Counted from the stretch's first letter, positions 17,844 through 27,031 are shown. The stretch: DNA of 48,247 bases from an uncultured Traorella sp. (GCF_944327115.1 NZ_CALVGS010000052.1:1-48247), one strand, 5' to 3'. Notes: generated by a model not told the origin, from the letters alone. Program-made: numbers and translations.

Positions 17844-19817
17844 ATGAAAAAAATTAACAGCTTTATCTTGCTACTCTTATCTGTTTTCATTCTTAATACT
17901 CAAAATATCAAAGCAACTGCCACATCAAATTTTGAAACGACATCCGGAAGCTATACAATCGAAAATATATTAAGCAAATTCAATGTATTTTCGTTTAACG
18001 ATGTTAGCGGTGTGCATATCGTAGGCCCGATCATTGCCAAGGGTGATCTATATAATCGCACGAGTCATCAAGGGTTTACCTTTGGTGATTATGATCAAGG
18101 CATTTCCAGCTATATTCAAGGAAAGATCGCTGCCGGAAGCCGTATTAGCAGTTCTTACAGTCATATCAATCCTGACCAGTATATCGGAAATACAAATACT
18201 CTTTTTAAAAAGGTTTATTGGGGAGATGACTTTGTTTATCAGGTAAATGGTGCTGATTATGTCAATAATAAAGTCAATGTCTATCAAACAGATCATTATG
18301 TCGATTGGAACAAGGCTAAAGATATGCTGGCAAATGAATCGATCCAACTTTCCCAGCTGCCTTCCCGTCTATTAACAAATGCAGATATAATCACAACGCC
18401 AGGTATTGTCAGCGTACAAATTCATGCAGGAGAGCGTGTAACGATACCTGAAAGTGTCTTACGTCAGATCAATCGCATCCAGTTTATCGGCAGCTATGAA
18501 GAACAAACCGTCATCAATATTCTTTCTGAAAATGAGGTCATTCTTCCGGGTATGATCACATCCTCTTCATTTGGTGAATATGGAAGCAATATGAACATCG
18601 TGTTTAATATTCCTTACAGCACCCAGGTAACTTTGCCCAATGCTTATGGTAATGGTATCGGTCATATCGTAGCCCTCAATGCTAATGTCATTCATCGCAG
18701 CGGTAATTATAACGGCGGCATCATTGCGGCCAATTTAGACAGCTACTCAGAAGGACACATGTGGAATTATAGCGGTGGACCGTTGATCCCGGAAACACCT
18801 GTCGAAACAACTCAAATCAGTGGTACTAAATATTGGAACGATCAAAATGATTCCTATGGATTACGTCCGCAAAGCGTTCAGATCAATCTCTATGCCAATG
18901 ATGAGCTGATCGACTCACAAAATATAAATGAAGCAGGAAACTGGAAATATTCATTCAATGATCTTCCTATCTTAGAAGAAGGTTCTTATTCGATACGTGA
19001 AACTGAAACAGAACATTATATCGCTTCTTATGAAGATCATGATATTACCAATACCCTTCAAACAGGAAATATCCAAGTAGAAAAAAAGATATTCATCAAT
19101 CAGATACAAACTGACAGTGATGAGATTTTCCATGTTGCTCTTTATGCCAGGGATCAATTAATAGCCGTCAAGTCAATTCAGGCAAATGAAACCATTACCT
19201 TTGAAAATCTTCCTTTAGGTACGTATCATCTCTATGAAACCGACAGTAAAGGTCATACGCTTATCAATTTTCCTTACCAGTCTATCTTCACATCAAATAT
19301 GATCGAATTAAATGAACACCAACAGATGTTTACAACTACCCTTATCAATTCAATCAATACCCATGTACAGATTTATAAAAAAGATATTGATGATAATAAC
19401 TTGAAAGGAGCCCACCTCCAGCTATTAGATGAAAATCAGAATATCATAGCGGAATGGATTTCTACCGATGCGTCTTATGACATATATGCATTACTTTTAC
19501 CGGGTAAGGAATATACGTTAAGAGAAACAAAATCACCTCAGGGCTATCAAAAAGCAAATGATCTAAGCTTTACGGTACAATACAGTAATCAGATACAAAG
19601 AATAAATCTGATCAATGAACCGGAAAAAATCATTGATCCTGAAATTGTGGTTGATCCGGAAAAGCCGGCAACACCTCAAAAACCTGTTGGTCCAATTCAA
19701 TCAGATAAAACAAATACACCAAAGACAAGTGATTCTTCACTTATGATTTATGGTTCACTGTTACTTATCTCCGGTTTATGCATCCTATTATCCGTTAAGA
19801 TGAAAAAAAAGTCCTAG
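17844..19817 (+). CDS. Sortase-type surface protein: choice-of-anchor A domain plus Cna-B/SpaA-like repeats
   Basis: This 657-residue exported protein has a Lys-started signal peptide (residues 1-25) and a choice-of-anchor A domain of about 240 residues ('FNVFSFNDVSGVHIVGPIIAKGD', in part). Three Ig-like modules follow: Cna-B near 323-398, a second near 405-490, and a SpaA-like one near 500-590 with 'LRETKSPQGY' and a Lys at 'IYKKDID' that could form an isopeptide bond. A Pro-rich spacer precedes the sorting region PKTSD (626-630), a hydrophobic segment and the tail KMKKKS. The motif is PKTS, not the usual LPxTG/PKTG. AAGGAG precedes the ATG. No sortase or pilin genes lie nearby. Confidence 0.85.
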   Translation: MKKINSFILLLLSVFILNTQNIKATATSNFETTSGSYTIENILSKFNVFSFNDVSGVHIVGPIIAKGDLYNRTSHQGFTFGDYDQGISSYIQGKIAAGSRISSSYSHINPDQYIGNTNTLFKKVYWGDDFVYQVNGADYVNNKVNVYQTDHYVDWNKAKDMLANESIQLSQLPSRLLTNADIITTPGIVSVQIHAGERVTIPESVLRQINRIQFIGSYEEQTVINILSENEVILPGMITSSSFGEYGSNMNIVFNIPYSTQVTLPNAYGNGIGHIVALNANVIHRSGNYNGGIIAANLDSYSEGHMWNYSGGPLIPETPVETTQISGTKYWNDQNDSYGLRPQSVQINLYANDELIDSQNINEAGNWKYSFNDLPILEEGSYSIRETETEHYIASYEDHDITNTLQTGNIQVEKKIFINQIQTDSDEIFHVALYARDQLIAVKSIQANETITFENLPLGTYHLYETDSKGHTLINFPYQSIFTSNMIELNEHQQMFTTTLINSINTHVQIYKKDIDDNNLKGAHLQLLDENQNIIAEWISTDASYDIYALLLPGKEYTLRETKSPQGYQKANDLSFTVQYSNQIQRINLINEPEKIIDPEIVVDPEKPATPQKPVGPIQSDKTNTPKTSDSSLMIYGSLLLISGLCILLSVKMKKKS

Positions 19818-19829
19818 TGACTTTTTTTT
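19801..19829 (+). terminator. Terminator after the surface protein gene
   Basis: AAAAAAGTC, a CTAGT loop containing the stop codon, and GACTTTTTTTT form a hairpin with a T run. The 230 bases up to 20050 contain only this and the next terminator. Confidence 0.7.
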
Positions 19830-20004
19830 GTTTAGGGCTATACAGCATGGATCGATAAATTAATCTGAGAGGATCAATACATCTAAAACAGCACATGAGA
19901 TAATCCCATCTAAGCTTTGTTCCCATACTTGTAAGAAAGACTAAAAATGTAATTCCTCATGATCATGTCATGCATCAGCTTTTTATCATATAATGGGTAT
20001 CCAA

Positions 20005-20042
20005 ATAAAAAAGCTCTTCAGATAAATTGTCTGAAAAGCTTT
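20005..20042 (-). terminator. Terminator of the acid-sugar/PTS operon
   Basis: AGCTTTTCAGA (20030-20040 on the minus strand) pairs with TCTGAAGAGCT (20012-20022) over 11 bases with one G:U pair, followed by TTTTTT. It ends the ten-gene minus-strand operon. Confidence 0.85.
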
Positions 20043-20050
20043 AATAATTC

Positions 20051-21361
20051 TTAATTATGAAGTGTTTCAACTACCTTATACAACGTAGTTTCATCACCGA
20101 CATTTCCCGGGAAAACAACGACCGGAAGATTTTCAAATTTACTGCCTTCCAGACAGCGAACCACACCGACATTCTGTTGGATCTGGCCCAATACCCATTC
20201 TTTTGATACTTTTAGGCCTATTGTTAAAGCATCGCTGGAGGTAATACCGCCTTTGGTGATCAAAAAGCGCGGGCGAATCGTTAAACGGGAAAGAACACCA
20301 ATCAGCTCACTTGAAATCGCTGTTGCCATTTCCAGTTGCTTTTCCGGGTCATCACCCGGAAAATCCACTCTTTCTCTTCGTGTCGCAACGACCGCAACCT
20401 TATCCTCTTTCAATACCTTTTCAAGTTCATTGCTGACACGCAGACTTTCTTCATGTAAGGTATGGTCTAACACCTTATGCTGGTTAAATTCGATCCATAC
20501 CAAATCCCTGGCATGTTCTTTTAAATAAGCTAATTGTGAAGCCGTTTTCTTTACATGGCTGCCGACAAGGATCAAACCTCCCGTACCTTCCTGAACACAA
20601 TCTTCTTTCGTCAGATAAGCCCTATCTTCGATATGGGCCAGCTCTTTTACGATACTGGCAGCACAACGGAACATATAGCGCTTATGACATTTTTCAAAGG
20701 CACCGACAAATTTCTTCAGATCATCCATGCATGTACAATTGACGATTACCTTATTGAAATGTGAAACACTGTCCAGTTTCTCAACAACTGTATGCTCATC
20801 ATTAAGATCTTCAAGTGAGATGCTGATACAATCAGCAGCCTTATAAGCACCCTTTGTCTTTTCTTCTACATATTCCTTTAGATCAGAAGCATGGTAGGCA
20901 AAAGATTTATCCTTTGCAAACTCGCTTTCACCACATGGCAGCCAGCCATCATCCATTTTCACATAATGAATATCATTTTCTGTTTTACGAATACCATCTA
21001 AATATGGGCAAATGATCTCACCGTCAATTTGTTGTCCGTTTTCTTCTAAGACCTGACGGATGACTTCTGTTTCCAACGGATAATGACCACGTAATGTTGA
21101 ATCACCTCTTGAAAGGATCATAAAGTCAGTATTGCTTTGTTTAGCGGCTTCTACGATCAACTGTGTTAGTTCTTTATGATATTCAGCTGTTTTTTCTTCA
21201 CTGAAAGAACGAGAATTTGTCAGAATATAGAAAAGTGATCCTGATGATGTCATAGCTTCCTTCAGATTATCAAGTGTTGGCTGAGTAATTACCAAAACAT
21301 CATGAACACTTTGAATACCTGTCGGATCATCATCAAGTACGATCATCTTTCTATTTTCCAT
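20051..21361 (-). CDS. Four-carbon acid sugar kinase family protein (DUF1537)
   Basis: This 436-residue cytosolic kinase has the N-terminal substrate motif DDDPTGIQS (residues 10-18), SRGDSTLRGHYPLE near residue 90, and a C-terminal nucleotide part with 'GGITSSDAL' and 'VVFPGNVGD'. DUF1537 proteins phosphorylate four-carbon acid sugars or their 3-oxo forms (OtnK type), though paralogues with other substrates exist. The ATG at 21361 follows AAAGGAG at seven bases; the longer frame from 21385 lies inside the upstream gene. It overlaps the racemase-like gene by 11 bases and is last in the operon. Confidence 0.85.
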   Translation of the reverse strand: MENRKMIVLDDDPTGIQSVHDVLVITQPTLDNLKEAMTSSGSLFYILTNSRSFSEEKTAEYHKELTQLIVEAAKQSNTDFMILSRGDSTLRGHYPLETEVIRQVLEENGQQIDGEIICPYLDGIRKTENDIHYVKMDDGWLPCGESEFAKDKSFAYHASDLKEYVEEKTKGAYKAADCISISLEDLNDEHTVVEKLDSVSHFNKVIVNCTCMDDLKKFVGAFEKCHKRYMFRCAASIVKELAHIEDRAYLTKEDCVQEGTGGLILVGSHVKKTASQLAYLKEHARDLVWIEFNQHKVLDHTLHEESLRVSNELEKVLKEDKVAVVATRRERVDFPGDDPEKQLEMATAISSELIGVLSRLTIRPRFLITKGGITSSDALTIGLKVSKEWVLGQIQQNVGVVRCLEGSKFENLPVVVFPGNVGDETTLYKVVETLHN

Positions 21362-22010
21362 AAAGCATCTCCTTTGCACGATCAATAGCCATTTCAGGAC
21401 TTGTAAGCACCGGCTTAGAAGTTTCTTTCAAATAAGGAAGGATAGCTGTCATAGAACCCTGGGCCAAGACAACGACATCACATTCTTCACAAGCCTTGTT
21501 GATTTCATTTAATACAAGCTGATTATGCTTTTCGACATTTTTCTCCTTCATCAGGATATCTAAAGCACCATTAACAAGATATTCTTTTACTTCAACTTCT
21601 TTTCCGGCTTCCTTAGCCTTGGTTCTTACTAAATTACAGCTAGGCTTCATCGTAGAGGCAACAGTTGCGATCACCGCAATTTTCTTACCTAAGGACACAG
21701 CCTTCTCTGCCATGGCTTCATCAATCTTAAGTGTTGGGATATCTGTGCATTTCTTCGCAATATCAAACGCTTCACCAACGCTTGAGCACTGATTAAAGAT
21801 CAAATCAGGCTTTAAAGAAGCAGCTGTCTGAACATAGGTCATCATACGTGAAATAATAGCCGGTGTCAGACCGCCATTGCCCTTGACTTCTTCCAAGAGT
21901 GAATCATCAATGATATTCACTAATTCAACTTCGGGCATCTTTTCTTTTACTAATTCTTTTAAATCATTTAAAGAAACAGGACTTGTGTGAATCATTACTA
22001 TTTTTTTCAT
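21351..22010 (-). CDS. Aspartate/glutamate racemase superfamily protein with a single catalytic-Cys motif
   Basis: This 219-residue protein has the two-lobed Asp/Glu/hydantoin racemase fold. The first catalytic motif is intact (FNQCSSVGE, Cys near residue 79). At the second site, where racemases have a Cys before Thr/Gly, it reads VVLAQGSM, without Cys. Superfamily members with one Cys include decarboxylases and isomerases, so a racemase role is unlikely to be right as named. GGAGG, inside the end of the upstream dehydrogenase gene, precedes the ATG at 22010; the genes are one base apart. Confidence 0.75.
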   Translation of the reverse strand: MKKIVMIHTSPVSLNDLKELVKEKMPEVELVNIIDDSLLEEVKGNGGLTPAIISRMMTYVQTAASLKPDLIFNQCSSVGEAFDIAKKCTDIPTLKIDEAMAEKAVSLGKKIAVIATVASTMKPSCNLVRTKAKEAGKEVEVKEYLVNGALDILMKEKNVEKHNQLVLNEINKACEECDVVVLAQGSMTAILPYLKETSKPVLTSPEMAIDRAKEMLYGK

Positions 22011-22011
22011 C

Positions 22012-23082
22012 TTATTTACCTCCATATTCTTCTAAATCTTTCATTGCCTGATAGATTAAATCTTTGGTTACCGGATATGGTACATGTTCAAGCTCGGAAT
22101 TACTTTCAGCTTTTTCCAATATATCCGTCAGATCTTCATGAATATCCAATTCCAAATCTTTCAGACAGGTTGGTAATCCGATCTGCTTATTAAACTGATA
22201 AGTCTTTTCTAACATATCCATCTGCTTGTCCATCATCAGCTGTACTAAAGTTCCATAAGAAACGACCTCACCATGCAAATGATTTTTTTCAATGTGCTTA
22301 CGTACGGTCAAGCCATAGAAAAGTGCATGGGCAAGTGCTGAATTATAGGCCGGATCAACTGATAAAGAAACACTTCCCGTCGTAATCAGAATATTCTGAA
22401 TTACCCTCTCAAGAGCCGGTGTCACTTTATGATGTTTCGCATCCTCTAAAGCCTTTGCGCCATCACGAAGCATTGGATAGTAGCAATTTTCACCAATCTT
22501 GATACCTAATTCACTGGCATAATCCAATTCATCATTTCTGGCACTAAATACAGATTCTACATGTTTTGCCATCGTATCACCGATACCTGCCCATAAATAT
22601 TGGAGCGGAGCATCACAGATGATGCGTGGCTCAATAAAGCAGTGAACCGGAGGCTGCTTGAGCTTCGGAATATCTTTAAATGAACCATCAGCATTATACA
22701 TGATACTGATCTTTGTTACTGCAGCACATGTCGAAGCAATGGTCGGAATCGTATAAACCGGTAAATTCAGCTTATCACCAACATATTTGACCGTATCCAG
22801 ACATTTACCGCCACCGACACCGATCAGTGCCTCTACCTGGTCCATGCCTTCAAATTGACATATCTTTTCAACATTTTCATAGGTTGCTTCATGACCATAG
22901 TTTTGTGAAACTACGACATCTAATTTAGCTTCAGCAAGCGCCTCATCTAAATAAGGCTTTGCAGCCTGATAAGCTTTATTTCCGTATAAAACGGCAACCT
23001 TGGTATTTTCTTTCAAAAAATCACGAATTGATTTACATGCATCCACGCCCATCGTAAATCGTGGTAAAAATACACTATTCAT
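22012..23082 (-). CDS. Iron-containing/GldA-like alcohol dehydrogenase
   Basis: This 356-residue protein has the NAD-binding GVGGGKCLDTVKYV motif (near residue 90), TIPTIASTCAAVTK, and metal ligands in 'AGIGDTMAKH', 'ALAHALFYGL' and 'NHLHGEVVSYG'. This places it in the glycerol-dehydrogenase/GldA-like branch of the iron-containing alcohol dehydrogenase superfamily, which oxidises small polyols or reduces the matching ketones. In this operon it probably acts on an intermediate shared with the aldolase or kinase (inference). A hairpin separates it from the upstream isomerase gene. Confidence 0.85.
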   Translation of the reverse strand: MNSVFLPRFTMGVDACKSIRDFLKENTKVAVLYGNKAYQAAKPYLDEALAEAKLDVVVSQNYGHEATYENVEKICQFEGMDQVEALIGVGGGKCLDTVKYVGDKLNLPVYTIPTIASTCAAVTKISIMYNADGSFKDIPKLKQPPVHCFIEPRIICDAPLQYLWAGIGDTMAKHVESVFSARNDELDYASELGIKIGENCYYPMLRDGAKALEDAKHHKVTPALERVIQNILITTGSVSLSVDPAYNSALAHALFYGLTVRKHIEKNHLHGEVVSYGTLVQLMMDKQMDMLEKTYQFNKQIGLPTCLKDLELDIHEDLTDILEKAESNSELEHVPYPVTKDLIYQAMKDLEEYGGK

Positions 23083-23102
23083 AAAAGTTCCTTTCTATAA
23101 AA

Positions 23103-23126
23103 GAAACCATGCGAAAACATGGTTCC
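23103..23126 (-). terminator. Intra-operon hairpin before the GldA-like gene
   Basis: AACCATG (23118-23124 on the minus strand) and CATGGTT (23105-23111) form a seven-base stem with a TTTTCG loop followed by TCTTTT. It sits at the isomerase stop codon and may be a partial terminator or RNA-processing site. Confidence 0.5.
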
Positions 23127-23770
23127 TATTTTGCTAATAATTCGTCAACGTAAGCCTTTAATTCAGGAACCTGACAGCCTTCATTGAAGCATTCCAAAAA
23201 TCTTGGAGATAATGCTTGTTTAACGATATCCTGATCGATAGCTTTTAATGCAGAAACCAAATCTTTGCCAATTGCTTCCTTCATCTTGAACAGATTTGCA
23301 GCATTTCTATTCTGAGATTCTTTTCTGCCCGGCTCATTTGGATAACCCATTCCCTTAGGTGAACCAAAAGCCTTTTCAAAAATCGTATGAATATTCAGTT
23401 CAGCACCCCATCCAAATCCTTTTGCATAAGGAATTGAAAGTGCATTACCGTTATTGATCTGTAAGAATAAGTAAGCATCACTTGGTTCGATGCAATAACC
23501 GCAGACAACGCCCGGGAATGCATTTAAAGCCATTAAAGCTCCCTGACCTGTACCACATCCGGTAACTACAAAGTCAACAGCCTTTGAATTTAACAATAAA
23601 GCTGCCTGAACACCAAGGTTCAAATAAGTCAGATAAGGATCATCGCCATCCTTGCACATACCTGTATTATATACAGTGTGTCCCATTGGCTCTACAACAT
23701 CTTTCAACTGTTCCAAAATAAGTGCGTTTTTAGAAGCCTGACTAAATTCATTCATCAATGCAATTTTCAT
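23126..23770 (-). CDS. RpiB/LacA/LacB-family isomerase, DhuI-like
   Basis: This 214-residue protein has the RpiB catalytic Cys motif VVTGCGTGQGALMALNAFPG (near residues 68-87), 'GNALSIPYAKGFGWGAEL', and a C-terminal extension of about 60 residues not found in ordinary 150-residue RpiB. From memory this long form closely resembles streptococcal DhuI, which isomerises 4-deoxy-L-threo-5-hexosulose uronate from glycosaminoglycan breakdown. The neighbour upstream is a KduD/DhuD-like dehydrogenase, the same pairing. The other partners (KdgK, KdgA, GH88) are missing, so the substrate here may differ. Confidence 0.8.
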   Translation of the reverse strand: MKIALMNEFSQASKNALILEQLKDVVEPMGHTVYNTGMCKDGDDPYLTYLNLGVQAALLLNSKAVDFVVTGCGTGQGALMALNAFPGVVCGYCIEPSDAYLFLQINNGNALSIPYAKGFGWGAELNIHTIFEKAFGSPKGMGYPNEPGRKESQNRNAANLFKMKEAIGKDLVSALKAIDQDIVKQALSPRFLECFNEGCQVPELKAYVDELLAK

Positions 23771-23795
23771 AATCGTTCTCCTTTTCTATTTTATA

Positions 23796-24551
23796 TTAAC
23801 GTGACAGCCATCCGCCATCAACAGGTAATGTAGCCCCACATACATAATCAGAGGCACTGGAAGCTAAGAAAACCACCGGTCCTTTAAGTACTTCAGGTTT
23901 TCCCCAATATCCGATAGGGATACGGTCCAATACTTCTTTATTACGTACAGGATCTTCCTGCATCGGCTTTGTCATCGGAGTATCCATATACCCCGGTGCG
24001 ATAGCATTACAATTGATTCCAAGTTTCGATAATTCATTGGCCATGGATTTGGTCAATCCCATGACACCGCTCTTGCTTGCGGCATAGGCCGGAGCATAAA
24101 TACCGCCGGTAAATGATAACATGCTGGCAATATTAATGATCTTGCCCTTGGTCTTTTGCTTAACCATTTGATTTGCAGCACTTTGTGACATATGGAATAC
24201 ATTTTTCAGATTCAGATTGATCAGAAAATCCCAATCTTCTTCCGGATAATCTAAGAACGGTGTACGACGGTTCGCACCGGCATTATTTAACAGAATATCC
24301 AAATGACCATATTCCTTTACCACTTCTTCTACGATTTTATCAGATAAAGCCTTTGAAGGTTTTGACAGATCAGCGAAATAATAACGATATTGACGTCCTG
24401 TTTTTTCAATAGCAGCTTTGATTTCATCATCATTATCATTACCAACATTGAAGATGTCAGCGCCCGCTTCAGCTAAAGCTATGCACATAGCGAAACCAAG
24501 CCCTCTGTTGGCACCAGTCACTAATGCAACCTTTCCATTTAATTCAAACAT
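23796..24551 (-). CDS. SDR oxidoreductase, KduD/DhuD-like
   Basis: This 251-residue classical short-chain dehydrogenase has TGANRGLG (NAD site, residues 13-20), NNAG, a catalytic Ser in 'IINIASM' and YAASK with Tyr and Lys, ending in DGGWLSR. The sequence style ('SDYVCGATLPVDGGW') is that of 2-deoxy-D-gluconate 3-dehydrogenase (KduD) and streptococcal DhuD, which reduce 3-deoxy-2,5-hexodiulosonates. It is followed directly by the DhuI-like isomerase gene and preceded by a strong hairpin after the aldolase gene. Confidence 0.85.
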   Translation of the reverse strand: MFELNGKVALVTGANRGLGFAMCIALAEAGADIFNVGNDNDDEIKAAIEKTGRQYRYYFADLSKPSKALSDKIVEEVVKEYGHLDILLNNAGANRRTPFLDYPEEDWDFLINLNLKNVFHMSQSAANQMVKQKTKGKIINIASMLSFTGGIYAPAYAASKSGVMGLTKSMANELSKLGINCNAIAPGYMDTPMTKPMQEDPVRNKEVLDRIPIGYWGKPEVLKGPVVFLASSASDYVCGATLPVDGGWLSR

Positions 24552-24574
24552 CTTTCTACCTCACTCGCATTCCT

Positions 24575-24605
24575 CAAAAATGAAGGTGGCTCTAACAGCC
24601 ACCTT
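24575..24605 (-). terminator. Intra-operon hairpin between aldolase and SDR genes
   Basis: AAGGTGGCT (24597-24605 on the minus strand) pairs perfectly with AGCCACCTT (24583-24591), with a five-base loop, then CATTTTTG. It has terminator form but lies within a run of co-directional genes, so it probably sets relative expression of the PTS/aldolase part and the downstream enzymes. Confidence 0.6.
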
Positions 24606-24613
24606 TATCAAAA

Positions 24614-25498
24614 CTATTCGTTACCTACAGTAACTGTTTCACCATAGATGTACTGGTCATTTGAACCAATAACACGAATATAATCTTTAACAAATTTCTT
24701 AATAGCAGCTTCTGCAACCATCATGATTTCAAGATAGTTCAGTCCCGGATTTTCTTCCCAAGCAGCCTTCATAGCATCTTCAGCAGCATGGAAAGCATCA
24801 GTACAAACATTGATCTTGTTAATACCGCCGGCAACAGCCTTACGGATGTTTTCTTCTCCTGAACCTGAACCACCGTGTAATACAAGTGGCATATTAAGAG
24901 CTTTCTTTAGTTCAGCAAGTCTTTCGAAATCAAGAACCGGAACATAACCTTTCGGATAATTTCCATGAGCTGTACCGATAGCAACCGCTAAAGCATCTAC
25001 ACCTGTATCCTTTACAAACTGAACAGCTTGTTCAACATTTGTGTACAGATCATCTCTTGAATTGTCGCCATCAGCAGCCTGTCCTACGTGTCCTAATTCA
25101 CCTTCAACACAGATGTTCAAAGGATGAGCCAAGGATACGATCGTTGAAGTTCTCTTAACATTTTCTTCATAAGGATAGGAAGAGGCATCAATCATTACGC
25201 TTGAGAAGCCACGATGAATTGCATCTACCATATCACTGAATTTCTGTCCATGGTCAAGGTTCAATGCAACCGGAACATTTGCACGTTCAGCCATTTCCTT
25301 GATCATTGGAACCATTTCAGTCGGATGAGCCAGTTTAGCCATCTGGCCAACTCCAATATTAATGATAATAGGTGAATGTTCTTCCTCAGCAGCTTCGATG
25401 ACTGCACGAGCCATTTCCATGTTCACACTATTAACTGCCATAACTGCATAATTGTGTTTATGAGCATGCATTAAGATATCTTTCATTGATACATACAT
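24614..25498 (-). CDS. Class II (zinc) ketose-bisphosphate aldolase
   Basis: This 294-residue enzyme has the class II signature: catalytic Asp 82 and zinc His 83 in NLDHGQKF, a Glu-rich 'CVEGELGHVGQ' segment (about 130-140), zinc His 178 in GTAHGN, and His 208 in LHGGSGSG. Relatives are GatY/KbaY and FbaA, which cleave ketose (bis)phosphates to dihydroxyacetone phosphate and an aldehyde. It follows the PTS IIC gene by about 46 bases and probably cleaves the phosphorylated product of this PTS or a derivative. The exact substrate is open. Confidence 0.87.
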   Translation of the reverse strand: MYVSMKDILMHAHKHNYAVMAVNSVNMEMARAVIEAAEEEHSPIIINIGVGQMAKLAHPTEMVPMIKEMAERANVPVALNLDHGQKFSDMVDAIHRGFSSVMIDASSYPYEENVKRTSTIVSLAHPLNICVEGELGHVGQAADGDNSRDDLYTNVEQAVQFVKDTGVDALAVAIGTAHGNYPKGYVPVLDFERLAELKKALNMPLVLHGGSGSGEENIRKAVAGGINKINVCTDAFHAAEDAMKAAWEENPGLNYLEIMMVAEAAIKKFVKDYIRVIGSNDQYIYGETVTVGNE

Positions 25499-25544
25499 AA
25501 CTAATTTCTACCTCTTTTCCTTCCTTTAGATTCAAATAATAATA

Positions 25545-26645
25545 TTACAGGTTAATGTCTAAGTCTACGATTTCTTCTTCGACTGTATCTTCTTCAGCCA
25601 GCGGTTTCTTAACAATAGCATATAATACACCAGTTACCACTGAACCAACGACCAATGCAACAACCCACATCAAAGGATTTGTTGACAATGGCATAACGAA
25701 GATACCACCATGAGCTGCAGGAGTTCCGATTCCAAGCATCATTGCCAAACCACCGGCAATACCACTACCGATCATTGAGCAAGGGATGAAACGAACAGGG
25801 TCGTTAGCTGCGAATGGAAGAACACCTTCAGTAATGAAGCAAAGTCCCATGAAGATACAAGAAATACCAGTATCTCTTTCAGCCTGAGTAAACTTCTTAG
25901 GCTGTAAGAATGTAGAAATAGCAACTCCCAGAGGTGGAGTCATACCACCGATGATCTTTGCTGATTCTGGCGCATAGATTCCGTCAGTCATCAATGCGTT
26001 AGCAGCCATAGATGCAGTCTTGTTGATAGGACCACCCATATCGAAGCCCATGCAAGCACCGATAACGGCACCAACGATAAACTGAGATCCACTGTTCAGT
26101 GAAGTGATCCAGTCTAACAATAAATTCATAATCCAAGTCATTGGAGCCATTGCTACACCGAAGAATACAACACCTGAAATGAAAGTTACACATACCGGAA
26201 TGATCAATACCGGCATCAAACCCATCATAGCTTTAGGAAGCTTGATCTTCTTAAATACATTTACTAACCATCCAATGAAGAATGCCATGATCATTGCACC
26301 CAAGAATCCGGCTTTAGCCTGGTTAGCAGTATAACCGATGATGAAGCCCGGAACGATACCTGGACGCTCAGACATAGAATAAGCAATACCAGCAGCTAAT
26401 ACACCGCAAGCAAATGCCATAGCAAAATCAGATAATTTAGAAATTGACCACCAGAACTGTTTCCAATCTAACATATTTAAGTTAGAGAAAATAGTTGCAG
26501 CTCCTTCAGCATCAGGTGCGTAATCTCCTACTTGCCATCCACCAAGACCTTTTGCAAGAGCACCTAAGATACCTCCGGCAACTACCATTGGGATCATGTA
26601 GGAAATACCGGTCATAACATGTTTCTTAACAGTACTTATTGACAT
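25545..26645 (-). CDS. PTS fructose-family transporter subunit IIC
   Basis: This 366-residue integral membrane protein has about nine to ten segments. 'HVMTGISYMIPMVVAGGILGAL' (in part) and 'DMGGPINKTASMAANALMTDGIY' (in part) are fructose/mannitol-family EIIC signatures; the second contains the Gly-Gly-Pro-Ile-Asn-Lys core seen in FruA. The IIB and IIA domains are encoded by separate upstream genes. It imports the operon's substrate. Confidence 0.9.
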   Translation of the reverse strand: MSISTVKKHVMTGISYMIPMVVAGGILGALAKGLGGWQVGDYAPDAEGAATIFSNLNMLDWKQFWWSISKLSDFAMAFACGVLAAGIAYSMSERPGIVPGFIIGYTANQAKAGFLGAMIMAFFIGWLVNVFKKIKLPKAMMGLMPVLIIPVCVTFISGVVFFGVAMAPMTWIMNLLLDWITSLNSGSQFIVGAVIGACMGFDMGGPINKTASMAANALMTDGIYAPESAKIIGGMTPPLGVAISTFLQPKKFTQAERDTGISCIFMGLCFITEGVLPFAANDPVRFIPCSMIGSGIAGGLAMMLGIGTPAAHGGIFVMPLSTNPLMWVVALVVGSVVTGVLYAIVKKPLAEEDTVEEEIVDLDINL

Positions 26646-26668
26646 AATTTTACCCCTCTTTATTTTTT

Positions 26669-26986
26669 TTATTTTCTATTAGCTAACTTCTTTTCGATTG
26701 TCGCAATCAAGCTCTTTGGATTCTTCATTGCAACGTTGATAGGAATATCAACTACCGGCTTACCGGCAAATCTTTCAACTCCGCCTACTGCGATATCATG
26801 AGCTAAAATAACAACATCAGCAGCAGCAATGTCTTCAGCTGTCAACTGGTTCTGCGCACCAATCGTTCCCTGAGTTTCGATCTTGCACTGATGACCTGCT
26901 TCAGTAGCAGCAGCCTGGATCTTCTCAGCTACGATATATGTATGTGCGATACCTGCAGTACAGCATGTAACACCTACAATTCTCAT
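26669..26986 (-). CDS. PTS fructose-family subunit IIB
   Basis: This 105-residue soluble domain has the phospho-Cys loop VTCCTAGIAHTYIVAEKI, where the fructose-family pattern CPTGIAHT is replaced by C-C-T-A-G-I-A-H-T, and 'KIETQGTIGAQNQLT', typical of FruA EIIB. ATG at 26986 is preferred because GAGGTG precedes it; the alternative GTG at 26995 overlaps that site. It lies 24 bases before IIC. Confidence 0.9.
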   Translation of the reverse strand: MRIVGVTCCTAGIAHTYIVAEKIQAAATEAGHQCKIETQGTIGAQNQLTAEDIAAADVVILAHDIAVGGVERFAGKPVVDIPINVAMKNPKSLIATIEKKLANRK

Positions 26987-27031
26987 TATTTTCACCTCAA
27001 CTTTCTAAATGACTTGCTTAACTACATTCAT

